From UBA1858 sp045106935 (lineage in GTDB: Bacteria > Pseudomonadota > Gammaproteobacteria > UBA4575): a stretch of DNA of 64,000 bases. The first letter of the stretch is position 1. Every line of letters begins with the position of its first letter. Under the pieces are notes generated by a model that ran no database searches, had not been told where the DNA came from, and saw nothing but the letters and a program-made list of their open reading frames with translations. A program made the position numbers and the translations under genes. Positions 16,139-24,617 of this stretch are shown here, in pieces. The stretch covers positions 34,379 through 98,378 of the forward strand of contig JBGCFN010000036.1 of assembly GCA_045106935.1 (NCBI GenBank), in the 5' to 3' direction.

Positions 16139-16927
16139 TTAACTATTTCTGTTTTTATTAATAAGTTTCGCTACGTGATAGTTAAGCAAGGTTTTATCGT
16201 TATCTGATAATACACTTCTTCGCTCTTCTAACACTTTCTTCATTTCACGTGGATTAATTACTTGGACAACAACGTGTTCGCTTGGCGATCTTACAAACCA
16301 TTCAGGAAACACCACTAAGCATTCAACATCAATCGGCTTACCTAAGCTTGCATAGAGCTTATTCTCAACCCATTGTTTTACATTTTTTAATGGTTCGATA
16401 GGATTTGCGTCTGGCCTATAACCATTAAGCAAAATTTGCTCATCGTCATAATTAATAATAGCCTCATCATTTGATGGTGTTCGCCAGTCGCATAAATTTA
16501 CCAGTACAACACCTGATTGATTAGCAATCAGGTAATCAATCTTCTGTTTACCCATCACAACATTCTTATATACGGTACTGCCGGTTTCTTCACTATGACT
16601 TTTGATTGCCTCATTTAATAATGGCTCACCTTTTTTACCTAAGCGCAAAAATCGAAAATGATCTTTATAATCTGCAAGCTGATAAGCAACAAAAACTATT
16701 GATGCTATAAACAAACCAAATACAACAATCGGCATGGGCGGAACATTCATATACCAACGATAAATTTCCACCAACAGAAATGCGAATAAAAATCCGGTTA
16801 TCAAAAAATACGGACGTATTCTCTGATCCAATTTCTCACGCACAATATTATCTTGATGATTCACTTGAGTTCTCTCAAGCACATCATCATATTCAGCTGT
16901 ATTTTCCGACTGCATATTACTCACCAT
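16139..16927 (-). CDS. Membrane protein with a degenerate NERD-like domain
   Basis: A 262-aa protein with two membrane helices near residues 41-59 and 66-84, then a soluble domain resembling NERD (nuclease-related) in its pattern: GKKGEPLLNEAI near 97, KIDYLIANQSGVVLVNLCDW near 128-147 and a later QWVENKL segment. In active NERD domains the strand after SGV carries an E-x-K; here it reads NLCDW, so catalysis is doubtful. The family call is by eye and moderate. It is monocistronic and convergent with the ferredoxin gene. Confidence 0.55.
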   Translation of the reverse strand: MVSNMQSENTAEYDDVLERTQVNHQDNIVREKLDQRIRPYFLITGFLFAFLLVEIYRWYMNVPPMPIVVFGLFIASIVFVAYQLADYKDHFRFLRLGKKGEPLLNEAIKSHSEETGSTVYKNVVMGKQKIDYLIANQSGVVLVNLCDWRTPSNDEAIINYDDEQILLNGYRPDANPIEPLKNVKQWVENKLYASLGKPIDVECLVVFPEWFVRSPSEHVVVQVINPREMKKVLEERRSVLSDNDKTLLNYHVAKLINKNRNS

Positions 16928-17267
16928 GTTATATATTTAATTATTTTATAATTTTTATCATCATTTCTTAGCAAAATGATGTACGACTCCATTGGCAAAC
17001 AACATATCAAGCAAGATATCAGCACTACTATGGAATCGGATGAGCGTATTTAGCTATAGGCTAAATGGGACGATGCGTAATTGAATAAAACAATGATGTA
17101 TTTCATGTGCATCAAAATACTAAATGGAACAAAATTACAGACGAAATCATGATACCTCAAACAATCAAATAGTTACTTTTATTGTATTTACTCAGACAAT
17201 CCAAACAAGTGATTGATAGATTCAACCACTTAAACAAACGCTACAATTCATCCGATCAAACAACTCG
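16928..17267. other. 340-base non-coding region
   Basis: AT-rich, between two minus-strand genes. I see no gene, strong hairpin or convincing promoter in it; it presumably holds the promoter of the NERD-like gene and the 3-prime end of the MerR-family transcript. Confidence 0.35.
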
Positions 17268-18263
17268 TTAAATTTGTATATTTTCATACTTAATCACATG
17301 CGCTAATGCATCTTCAAGAATCGCACGTGATTGCGCAGAGGTTGCATGTAAAAAAGCATGCAATTCAGCATCCTGGTCATTCTTGTTTTCACATTCAGCA
17401 CTATAAATCTCAAACGCAACCAAACTTTTAATTAAGTCTGATAAATGTTTAGGGCACTCGCATTGAATTGAAGACGATATTCTCGCCAAACTACCTAACT
17501 GCTTAGAGCTATACCGCCGCGTCGGCAGTGAATCTTCCAGATATACAGTTGAACTGTCTGTGGCAAGTAAATTTTTAGAATCACCACCCGAGCGGTCCAT
17601 GCATAAGCGAGCCAATTCATAAACATCAATTGATGACCTAATGGCACTGACTTGAGGGCTTTGTAATTGATTAATTTCGACTTGAGAACCAAATCCGTAT
17701 AGAACAATGACATGCCAAACACCCATATCTTTTAAGAGTTTTGATACATATTTTCTGGTTGCCTCATTAATAGTCGGCCGCTCGATGATGGCCACATGAA
17801 CTAATGATGCTGGTTCCTGCTGCTTCCAGCTTTCAATTGACTCAGCATGCCCAAGCAAATCTATTCCATCAAAATCGGACATTCCATCCATGACTCTCAG
17901 AGGAAAGTCTTCACCCAGCAATAGCACACGGCATAATTGATTATTTGACATCTGTCCTTCGTGAGCATTCATTTGATTGGAGCGTTGCTCACTAAGCTGC
18001 ACACTATTTTCCCATTTACCTTTGAGCTCATGTACAGAGAGCCGTGCAATTGTGCCAATGGAATTACCGGCGTCAGATAAATTCTTCAACAAAAATAACT
18101 TTGCTAGATCGTCACTACTATATACACGATCTCCAGATTCTGAACGACTCGGAACCACCGCTTGGTAACGTCTTTCCCAAGCACGAAGTGTCTCAGTCCC
18201 TATTCCGGTTATTTTTGATACCGCACCGATTTTATATTCGTCCTTACGTATTTGTGCTTCCAT
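17268..18263 (-). CDS. MerR-family transcriptional regulator
   Basis: A 331-aa regulator with an N-terminal MerR winged helix (residues about 10-75), recognisable from YKIGAVSKITGIGTETLRAWERRY and SRSESGDRVYSSDDLAKL. A Rossmann-like middle region follows, reminiscent of the B12-binding domain of CarH/LitR relatives but without its DxHxxG cobalamin motif. The C-terminal part (LARISSSIQCECPKHLSDLI and FEIYSAECE regions) is the conserved tail of this MerR subgroup. The ATG at 18263 was chosen because GAGG lies eight bases upstream; an ATG six codons earlier has no such site. It is divergent from the urea locus and could regulate it, but that is only positional. Confidence 0.82.
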   Translation of the reverse strand: MEAQIRKDEYKIGAVSKITGIGTETLRAWERRYQAVVPSRSESGDRVYSSDDLAKLFLLKNLSDAGNSIGTIARLSVHELKGKWENSVQLSEQRSNQMNAHEGQMSNNQLCRVLLLGEDFPLRVMDGMSDFDGIDLLGHAESIESWKQQEPASLVHVAIIERPTINEATRKYVSKLLKDMGVWHVIVLYGFGSQVEINQLQSPQVSAIRSSIDVYELARLCMDRSGGDSKNLLATDSSTVYLEDSLPTRRYSSKQLGSLARISSSIQCECPKHLSDLIKSLVAFEIYSAECENKNDQDAELHAFLHATSAQSRAILEDALAHVIKYENIQI

Positions 18264-18826
18264 CTGTCCATCCTCGTACATTTAAGTTACATATACATTA
18301 ACGTTAAATCGAACAAATAACAAGCATATACATCTATTGTTTATATAGAATTCAGTGTTCTGTACATTCTATTTTTATAAAAATTTATAATATCAGTAAG
18401 TTATATATCAAGTGATCGTGATATTTGTACAGATATTGCCGATTTGAAACATTGCCGATAGCGATTGAGGTTAGCCATTAAGGTTATTTCTTAAAACGAG
18501 CCATATTTGACAGATCGTCATAGCACGCACCAAATTTGAACTTTCACTTTCATTATCGCACCACGATAGCGCGTAAAGATGCTTCTATTTTGGGCCCATT
18601 TATCCATGCACTCATTCCTCCACAGATTGTAAGAAATTAATTTTCTCTTTTAATTTAATGATTTAAATACACAACCCAAAATTTTTTTCATCTTAAAAAT
18701 TTTGTGGCACAAAACATGAAGAGACCTAAGCAAGGGCATTACGCACAATCACAATGCAGTTACCTAAGCTGAACTTGATGCAAGCCCTCTTTTTGAACAC
18801 CCAAATTTTAATCACTGGAGAAAAAA
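18264..18826. other. 563-base regulatory region between the MerR gene and urtA
   Basis: No gene. It holds a direct repeat ATTGCCGAT at 18435-18443 and 18451-18459, an A/T-tract at about 18677-18703, and TGGCAC at 18705-18710, which matches a sigma-54 -24 box but whose -12 partner reads ATGA rather than TTGC. GGAG before the urtA ATG is its ribosome binding site. Nitrogen control is expected for urt genes but is not proven by these elements. Confidence 0.45.
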
Positions 18827-20104
18827 ATGAAAAAGTTGAGTTTGTGGTCAGTGTTATGTGTTGAGATGATTACATGGTCATCAAGCGCATTCTCAGACAC
18901 TATTAAAGTAGGCGTACTTCACTCGCTATCAGGCACGATGGCAATTAGTGAAACCACACTAAAAGATACGGTGCTGATGATGGTTGAAGAGCAAAACAAA
19001 GCCGGCGGACTATTAGGCAAGCAATTAGAAGCAGTCGTGGTTGATCCAGCTTCAGACTGGCCATTGTTTGCGGAGAAAATGCGTGAATTAGTCGAAGTTC
19101 ATAAAGTAGATGTGATCTTTGGCTGTTGGACTTCAGTATCAAGAAAATCAGTACTTCCTGTTGTTGAAGAACTTAATGGGTTACTTTTCTACCCTGTTCA
19201 ATATGAAGGTGAAGAATCCTCTAAAAATGTTTTCTACACAGGTGCTTCGCCAAACCAACAAGCAATACCTGCAGTAGACTATTTGATGGATGGCGGTGTA
19301 GAGCGCTGGGTATTAGCAGGAACTGACTATGTATACCCTCGTACAACCAATAAAATTCTCGAATCATATTTAAAGCTTAAAGGTGTCGATGAAAAAGATA
19401 TCATGATCAATTACACACCGTTTGGTCACTCTGACTGGCAAACAATTGTCTCTGATATTAAGGCGTTTGGCTCAGCAGGGAAAAAGACAGCCGTCGTCTC
19501 AACAATCAATGGTGATGCTAATGTTCCTTTCTACAAAGAATTAGGCAACCAAGGATTATCTGCTGAAGACATTCCTGTCGTGGCATTCTCAGTGGGTGAA
19601 GAAGAACTTTCAGGCATTGATACTGCACCACTAGTGGGTCATCTTGCCGCTTGGAATTATTTCCAAAGCGCAGAGAGTGAAGAAAATGATAACTTCATCG
19701 AAGCATGGCAAGCATTCATTGGTAACGAAGATCGCGTGACTAACGACCCAATGGAAGCAACTTACATTGGTTTCAAGATGTGGGCTGAAGCAGTCTCTAA
19801 AGCAGGCACAACTGAAGTCGATAAAGTACGCCCAGCAATGTACGGACTAGAAGTGCCCAACTTAACTGGCGGCACTGCAGTCATGAATACTAATCATCAC
19901 TTATCTAAGCCAGTACTCATTGGTGAAATCCAAGATGATGGGCAATTTGAGATCGTGTGGTCTACAGACAGTGAAGTGAAAGGTGATGCATGGACTGATT
20001 ACTTACCTGAAAGTGCAGTGATTGTCTCTGACTGGGCAGACCCAGCAATCAATTGTGGTAATTTCAATACTGAGACTAAGAAGTGCTCAGGACAGAATTA
20101 CTAA
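18827..20104 (+). CDS. urtA: Urea ABC transporter, periplasmic substrate-binding protein UrtA
   Basis: Captures urea in the periplasm for the UrtBCDE importer. The 425-aa protein starts with a signal peptide (residues 1-23, ending near SSSAFS) and continues with the type I binding-protein fold of amide/urea receptors: VGVLHSLSGTMAISET near 28-43, FGCWTSVSRKSVLPVVE near 98-114, LLFYPVQYEGEE near 120 and GTDYVYPRTTNKIL near 165. Four Cys occur near the two ends. It is first in an urt-ure locus, separated from urtB by a terminator-like hairpin, so it is probably made in excess. Confidence 0.96.
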   Translation: MKKLSLWSVLCVEMITWSSSAFSDTIKVGVLHSLSGTMAISETTLKDTVLMMVEEQNKAGGLLGKQLEAVVVDPASDWPLFAEKMRELVEVHKVDVIFGCWTSVSRKSVLPVVEELNGLLFYPVQYEGEESSKNVFYTGASPNQQAIPAVDYLMDGGVERWVLAGTDYVYPRTTNKILESYLKLKGVDEKDIMINYTPFGHSDWQTIVSDIKAFGSAGKKTAVVSTINGDANVPFYKELGNQGLSAEDIPVVAFSVGEEELSGIDTAPLVGHLAAWNYFQSAESEENDNFIEAWQAFIGNEDRVTNDPMEATYIGFKMWAEAVSKAGTTEVDKVRPAMYGLEVPNLTGGTAVMNTNHHLSKPVLIGEIQDDGQFEIVWSTDSEVKGDAWTDYLPESAVIVSDWADPAINCGNFNTETKKCSGQNY

Positions 20105-20144
20105 GTTATAGATAATCAAAATAATACGTAACCTAGTTACTAAT

Positions 20145-20173
20145 AGGGCGTTCAATAACTGGACGCCCTTTTT
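20145..20173 (+). terminator. Attenuating terminator between urtA and urtB
   Basis: AGGGCGTTC (20145-20153) pairs with GGACGCCCT (20161-20169), one G-T pair included, around AATAACT and runs into TTTTT. urtB starts only 14 bases later, so read-through must occur; the hairpin would lower permease and ATPase expression relative to UrtA. Confidence 0.8.
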
Positions 20174-20186
20174 AATAATAAAGATA

Positions 20187-21827
20187 ATGTTACTAAAATT
20201 ACCATCCATATTATTACTTTTATTCTTGCTTATCAGCACATCTTTTGCTGATGCGATTGATGAAGGCAATACTGTGCTTAGCTTCCCCGAATTAGTTGCT
20301 AATCTAACGACTAAAAAATTTGATGAAAAAGCCATCCTCATCAATAAAATTCAACAGTCAGAACATCCAAGATCACTAACTATTCTAGCCAAACTATTGG
20401 ATGGAAGAATTTATTATAAAAAAGATGATAAAACAGTTGTTATTGCTGAAATTACAAAAAAAACAGCTAGCATAATAAATGCAAGTACCGGTGAACCATT
20501 AGGTCAAACAACTAAAAAGAAACTCAAAAAAGTAGGTATTAATAACAAATTAAGGCGTGTATTAAATTCTTCTATTGCACAGCTAAGCCTGAACAATGAA
20601 GATCCTAAAATCAGAAAATCTGCCGCTGTAGAAATGTTTAAAAATATGGATGACGAGATGTCTTCTATATTACAAAAACAACTCGGCGTAGAAAAAAATG
20701 AACATGTTATAGAAACTCTAAAAACAGCAATTTCAATTAATCAGCTTAAATCTTCTGTCTACGATGACAAGCTACAAGCAATTAAATCCTTATCTAATTC
20801 ACTCTACCCTGAAGTACGTGCTGCTTTAAATCAATTAGAGAAAAATCTATCTAATGAGCCTCAAACATCACAGTCTCGAACGCTAATAGAAGCGATACAG
20901 AATTCCTTAAAAAAGATCGAATCAAGAGTAGGCATTTACAAACAAATAGAAAATATATTTTTTGGTATCAGCTTAGGCTCGGTTTTATTACTTATTGCTG
21001 TAGGATTAGCCATTACATTTGGTGTCATGGGTGTTATCAATATGGCACACGGTGAAATGCTCATGCTTGGCGCCTACACTACTTATATCATTCAGTTATT
21101 ACTACCAAACCATATTGAATACTCAATACTTATTTCAATTCCAACCGCATTTATTTTTACTGGACTAGTTGGCATTGGTATTGAACGAGGCGTGATTAGA
21201 TTTCTCTATGGTCGACCATTAGAAACTTTATTAGCCACCTTTGGCATTAGCTTAATTTTACAACAAGCGGTTAGGACACTTATCTCTCCACAAAACCGTG
21301 CAGTGTCAACACCAGAATGGATGAGCGGCTCACTTGATATCAATCCTGCATTATCTCTGACATATAACCGACTCTATATCATTATATTTGCTTTGTTAGT
21401 GCTAGCAGGATTAATGCTGTTATTAAATAAATCCAAATTTGGCTTACAAGTGAGGGCTGTGACACAAAACCGTTCCATGGCTAAAGCGATGGGTATTAAA
21501 ACTGATTGGGTAGATGCATTCACCTTTGGTCTTGGTTCTGGCATTGCGGGCATAGCCGGTGTTGCACTAAGCCAGCTAACAAATGTTGGCCCCAATTTAG
21601 GTCAAGCCTACATTATCGATTCATTCATGGTGGTCGTCTTTGGTGGCGTTGGAAATCTATGGGGTACATTGTTTGGTGCAATGACTCTAGGCATCGCAAA
21701 CAAATTTCTAGAACCATCGATGGGTGCTGTGTTAGCGAAAATAATCGTATTGATATTCATTATATTGTTCATTCAAAAAAGACCTCGAGGCATGTTTGCT
21801 TTAAAGGGTCGCTCTGTAGACAACTAA
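20187..21827 (+). CDS. urtB: Urea ABC transporter permease UrtB
   Basis: Inner-membrane permease of the branched-chain amino acid/urea type (546 aa). The C-terminal part (from about residue 255) carries the transmembrane domain with VMGVINMAHGEMLMLGAYT near 280, the GRPLETLLATFGISL motif near 340 and VVVFGGVGNLWGTLFGAM near 485. The N-terminal 250 residues form a signal peptide followed by a periplasmic helical extension, which is usual for proteobacterial UrtB and absent from LivH. The start has only a weak AAAG signal, as expected if translation is limited. It is followed by urtC four bases later. Confidence 0.95.
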   Translation: MLLKLPSILLLLFLLISTSFADAIDEGNTVLSFPELVANLTTKKFDEKAILINKIQQSEHPRSLTILAKLLDGRIYYKKDDKTVVIAEITKKTASIINASTGEPLGQTTKKKLKKVGINNKLRRVLNSSIAQLSLNNEDPKIRKSAAVEMFKNMDDEMSSILQKQLGVEKNEHVIETLKTAISINQLKSSVYDDKLQAIKSLSNSLYPEVRAALNQLEKNLSNEPQTSQSRTLIEAIQNSLKKIESRVGIYKQIENIFFGISLGSVLLLIAVGLAITFGVMGVINMAHGEMLMLGAYTTYIIQLLLPNHIEYSILISIPTAFIFTGLVGIGIERGVIRFLYGRPLETLLATFGISLILQQAVRTLISPQNRAVSTPEWMSGSLDINPALSLTYNRLYIIIFALLVLAGLMLLLNKSKFGLQVRAVTQNRSMAKAMGIKTDWVDAFTFGLGSGIAGIAGVALSQLTNVGPNLGQAYIIDSFMVVVFGGVGNLWGTLFGAMTLGIANKFLEPSMGAVLAKIIVLIFIILFIQKRPRGMFALKGRSVDN

Positions 21828-21831
21828 GCTT

Positions 21832-22977
21832 ATGGAAAAATCTCTCTTACAACGGTTACTTTTATCTGATACCGGCAGCAAGATACTCACGATAGTAATA
21901 ATATTTATCGCGATAGTTGTCCCTGCACTTAATTTACTTGCGCCAGTGGATTCACCACTGCATATCTCCACATATACAGTTACCTTATTAGGCAAGTATC
22001 TTTGTTATGCCCTACTTGCTCTATCTGTAGATTTAGTATGGGGATACTTAGGCATATTAAGTTTAGGCCATGGTGCATTTTTTGCCTTAGGTGGCTACGC
22101 AATGGGCATGTATTTAATGCGTCAAATTGGTGATCGTGGCGTATATGGAAACCCATTACTTCCTGATTTCATGGTGTTCTTGAATTGGGAATCTCTACCA
22201 TGGTATTGGTTTGGCTTTGACCACTTTTCAATAGCACTATTAATGATGTTTGCTGCTCCAGGAATTCTTGCTTATGTATTTGGTTGGCTAGCATTTCGAT
22301 CACGCGTCACAGGCGTATACTTATCGATAATGACGCAGGCGATGACGTATGCCTTAATGCTCGCATTTTTTCAAAATGATTTTGGCTTTGGTGGGAATAA
22401 CGGACTCACCGATTTTAAAGAAATTTTAGGCTTCAATCTTCAAGACAACACGACACGATGTGCATTATTTGTCGCATCAGCAGTCGCCTTACTTAGTGGC
22501 TATGCTTTGTGTAAATATATTGCCCAGTCGCGTTTAGGTAGCTTAGTCATGGCGATTCGCGACTCTGAAAGTCGCGTAAGATTTATGGGTTATCGAGATG
22601 AACATATCAAATTATTTATATTTGTTATTTCAGCCATGCTCGCAGGAATTGCGGGCGCACTATATGTCCCTCAAGTTGGCATCATTAACCCTAGTGAATT
22701 TGCACCGATTCGTTCAATAGAGTTAGTCATATGGGTGGCCATTGGCGGGCGTGGCACATTATATGGCGCAGTATTAGGCGCATTTGTTGTCAATTATGCA
22801 AAAACTTTCTTTACAGCTTGGGCACCAGAAGCTTGGTTATTTATTTTAGGAGGTATTTTTGTATTTGTTACTGTTTTCATGCCTAAAGGTTTGGTGGGAA
22901 TTTACAATCAAGCTCGCACACGTAATACCAGAAAAAAATCTATGAAAGAATCACAAGCAAATATAAGGAATTCATGA
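21832..22977 (+). CDS. urtC: Urea ABC transporter permease UrtC
   Basis: Second permease subunit (381 aa), LivM-like, with around eight to ten membrane helices. Typical segments are VDLVWGYLGILSLGHGAFFALGGYAMG near residues 66-92, MTQAMTYALMLAFFQNDFGFGGNNGLTDF near 167-195 and the coupling region MAIRDSESRVRFMGY near 240. WVAIGGRGTLYGAVLGAF near residue 302 is the conserved end of the domain. It starts four bases after urtB and overlaps urtD by four bases (ATGA), showing translational coupling. Confidence 0.95.
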   Translation: MEKSLLQRLLLSDTGSKILTIVIIFIAIVVPALNLLAPVDSPLHISTYTVTLLGKYLCYALLALSVDLVWGYLGILSLGHGAFFALGGYAMGMYLMRQIGDRGVYGNPLLPDFMVFLNWESLPWYWFGFDHFSIALLMMFAAPGILAYVFGWLAFRSRVTGVYLSIMTQAMTYALMLAFFQNDFGFGGNNGLTDFKEILGFNLQDNTTRCALFVASAVALLSGYALCKYIAQSRLGSLVMAIRDSESRVRFMGYRDEHIKLFIFVISAMLAGIAGALYVPQVGIINPSEFAPIRSIELVIWVAIGGRGTLYGAVLGAFVVNYAKTFFTAWAPEAWLFILGGIFVFVTVFMPKGLVGIYNQARTRNTRKKSMKESQANIRNS

Positions 22978-23723
22978 TGGAAAAAAATGAATCCATATTA
23001 TATCTAAACAATGTATCAGTTAGCTTTGATGGTTTTAAAGCAATAAATGAGTTAAGTCTTTATATAGATAAGAATGAATTACGCTGCATTATTGGGGCAA
23101 ATGGCGCCGGTAAAACAACAATGATGGATATTATCACTGGCAAGACCAAACCAGATGAAGGTGAAGTCTATTTCGGTGATCACATCGATCTAACCACAAA
23201 AGATGAAGCCGAAATCGCCAATTTAGGTATCGGTCGAAAATTTCAAAAACCTACTGTGTTTGAAAATCATAGTGTGTTTGAGAATTTACAACTCGCTCTT
23301 GAAGGCCATCGCAATATTTTAAGCAACCTTTTTTACAAACTTAATGAAGACCAACGCAATAAAATTGATTCATCATTAGAAACCATTGGCCTTGAAGCTG
23401 AAAAATACAGAATGGCTGGAGAGTTATCACATGGCCAAAAACAATGGTTAGAAATTGGTATGTTAATCACGCAAAATCCACAGGTGCTGTTAGTTGATGA
23501 GCCCGTTGCAGGAATGACACATCAAGAATCTGAACGTACCGCAGAGTTACTGACATCATTAGCAACACGCCATTCAGTCGTAGTAGTGGAACATGATATG
23601 GAATTTGTCAGATCAATAGCTAGGCGAGTTACTGTCTTACATCAAGGTTCGGTACTCGCTGAAGGTACAATGGATAAAATTCAAAATGATCGTAAAGTAA
23701 TTGAAGTATATTTAGGAGATTAA
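22974..23723 (+). CDS. urtD: Urea ABC transporter ATPase UrtD
   Basis: LivG-type ATPase (249 aa) energising urea import. Walker A is GANGAGKT at residues 41-48, the ABC signature is LSHGQKQWLEIG near 148-159, and Walker B is LLVDEPVAGM near 168, followed by the switch His in VVVEHDMEFVRS. The FQKPTVFENHSVFENLQLA segment is characteristic of UrtD. It overlaps urtC by four bases and lies one base from urtE, in a single operon. Confidence 0.96.
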   Translation: MMEKNESILYLNNVSVSFDGFKAINELSLYIDKNELRCIIGANGAGKTTMMDIITGKTKPDEGEVYFGDHIDLTTKDEAEIANLGIGRKFQKPTVFENHSVFENLQLALEGHRNILSNLFYKLNEDQRNKIDSSLETIGLEAEKYRMAGELSHGQKQWLEIGMLITQNPQVLLVDEPVAGMTHQESERTAELLTSLATRHSVVVVEHDMEFVRSIARRVTVLHQGSVLAEGTMDKIQNDRKVIEVYLGD

Positions 23724-23724
23724 T

Positions 23725-24414
23725 ATGTTAAGTGTTTCTTCAATTAATCAATACTATCGAGAAAGCCATACGCTTTGGGATCTTTCATTAGAGGTGCCTA
23801 AAGGCAGCGTCACATGTTTGATGGGACGAAATGGTGTTGGGAAAACAACGCTTTTGAAATGTATTATGGGATTAGAGTCAATCACAGATGGAACCATTCA
23901 ATTTAAAGATACTGAAATTAGCAAATTAAATGCAGAGAAACGTGCAATCCATAAAATTGGCTATGTGCCTCAAGGCAGAGAAATATTTTCTCAGTTAACC
24001 GTTGAAGATAATTTAAATACAGGTCTTGTAGCCAATAATTCAAGGCAATTACCTTCCATTATTTTTGAACTTTTCCCAGTCCTGAAAGAAATGTTACATC
24101 GCCGCGGCGGTGATTTATCTGGCGGCCAACAACAGCAGCTGGCACTTGGGCGCGCATTGGCGATTGAACCTGAATTACTCATTCTCGACGAACCAACAGA
24201 GGGCATACAACCCAACATAGTGCGTGAAATTGGTGACATCATAAAAAAATTAAACGAAGAGCTCGGACTCACGGTATTATTAGTAGAACAAAAATTACCA
24301 TTTGCAAGACGTGTTGCTTCTAATTTTTGTATATTAGAAAAAGGTCGTGACGTTGCCAATGGCTCAATGAACGAATTAGACGACCAACTAATCAATAAAT
24401 ACTTAAAAGTTTAA
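23725..24414 (+). CDS. urtE: Urea ABC transporter ATPase UrtE
   Basis: LivF-type ATPase (229 aa), the second nucleotide-binding subunit of the importer. Walker A is GRNGVGKT at residues 34-41, the Q-loop lies in IGYVPQGREIFSQLTVEDNL near 75-94, the signature LSGGQQQQLALGRAL near 132-146 and Walker B LLILDEPTEGIQPNIV near 152. It ends the urt part of the locus; a small His-rich gene and then the urease genes follow with little intervening sequence. Confidence 0.96.
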   Translation: MLSVSSINQYYRESHTLWDLSLEVPKGSVTCLMGRNGVGKTTLLKCIMGLESITDGTIQFKDTEISKLNAEKRAIHKIGYVPQGREIFSQLTVEDNLNTGLVANNSRQLPSIIFELFPVLKEMLHRRGGDLSGGQQQQLALGRALAIEPELLILDEPTEGIQPNIVREIGDIIKKLNEELGLTVLLVEQKLPFARRVASNFCILEKGRDVANGSMNELDDQLINKYLKV

Positions 24415-24436
24415 AAAAAGCATATAGGAGAATATT

Positions 24437-24607
24437 ATGCGCTTAAGATTTGCCAGCACTTGTCTATCTATCACACTAATGATTATTGCTGCGCCTGCAT
24501 CTGCCCATTCTGGACATACTAATATCATTCACAACCATTCTGGTATCGAATATTTATTAGTTTTATTTGTTATTGCGGGCATTATTTACCATCACTTTAA
24601 ACACTAG
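24437..24607 (+). CDS. Small His-rich membrane protein between urtE and ureD
   Basis: A 56-aa gene too short for most gene callers. TAGGAG seven bases before the ATG gives a strong ribosome binding site. Residues 1-23 form a signal peptide ending in APASA; then comes a His-rich segment (HSGHTNIIHNHSG, residues 24-36), a hydrophobic helix (about 38-50) and a His-rich C-terminus (YHHFKH). The segment faintly recalls the start of HupE/UreJ nickel permeases but is far too short to be one. Position between urea import and urease suggests a role with nickel or at the membrane; this is inference. It ends 10 bases before ureD. Confidence 0.75.
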   Translation: MRLRFASTCLSITLMIIAAPASAHSGHTNIIHNHSGIEYLLVLFVIAGIIYHHFKH

Positions 24608-24617
24608 TCACCTGACA

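Noticed and set aside
18705..18720. Sigma-54 promoter for urtA
   Set aside because: TGGCAC is a good -24 box, but the -12 position is GA in place of the near-invariant GC, so it is not listed as a promoter.
21506..21895. 129-codon plus-strand frame across the urtB/urtC junction
   Set aside because: Out of frame with two well-conserved permeases; Trp/His/Arg/Cys-rich composition typical of a shadow frame.
23991..24395. 134-codon frame antisense to urtE
   Set aside because: Ser-rich mirror of the ATPase coding sequence.
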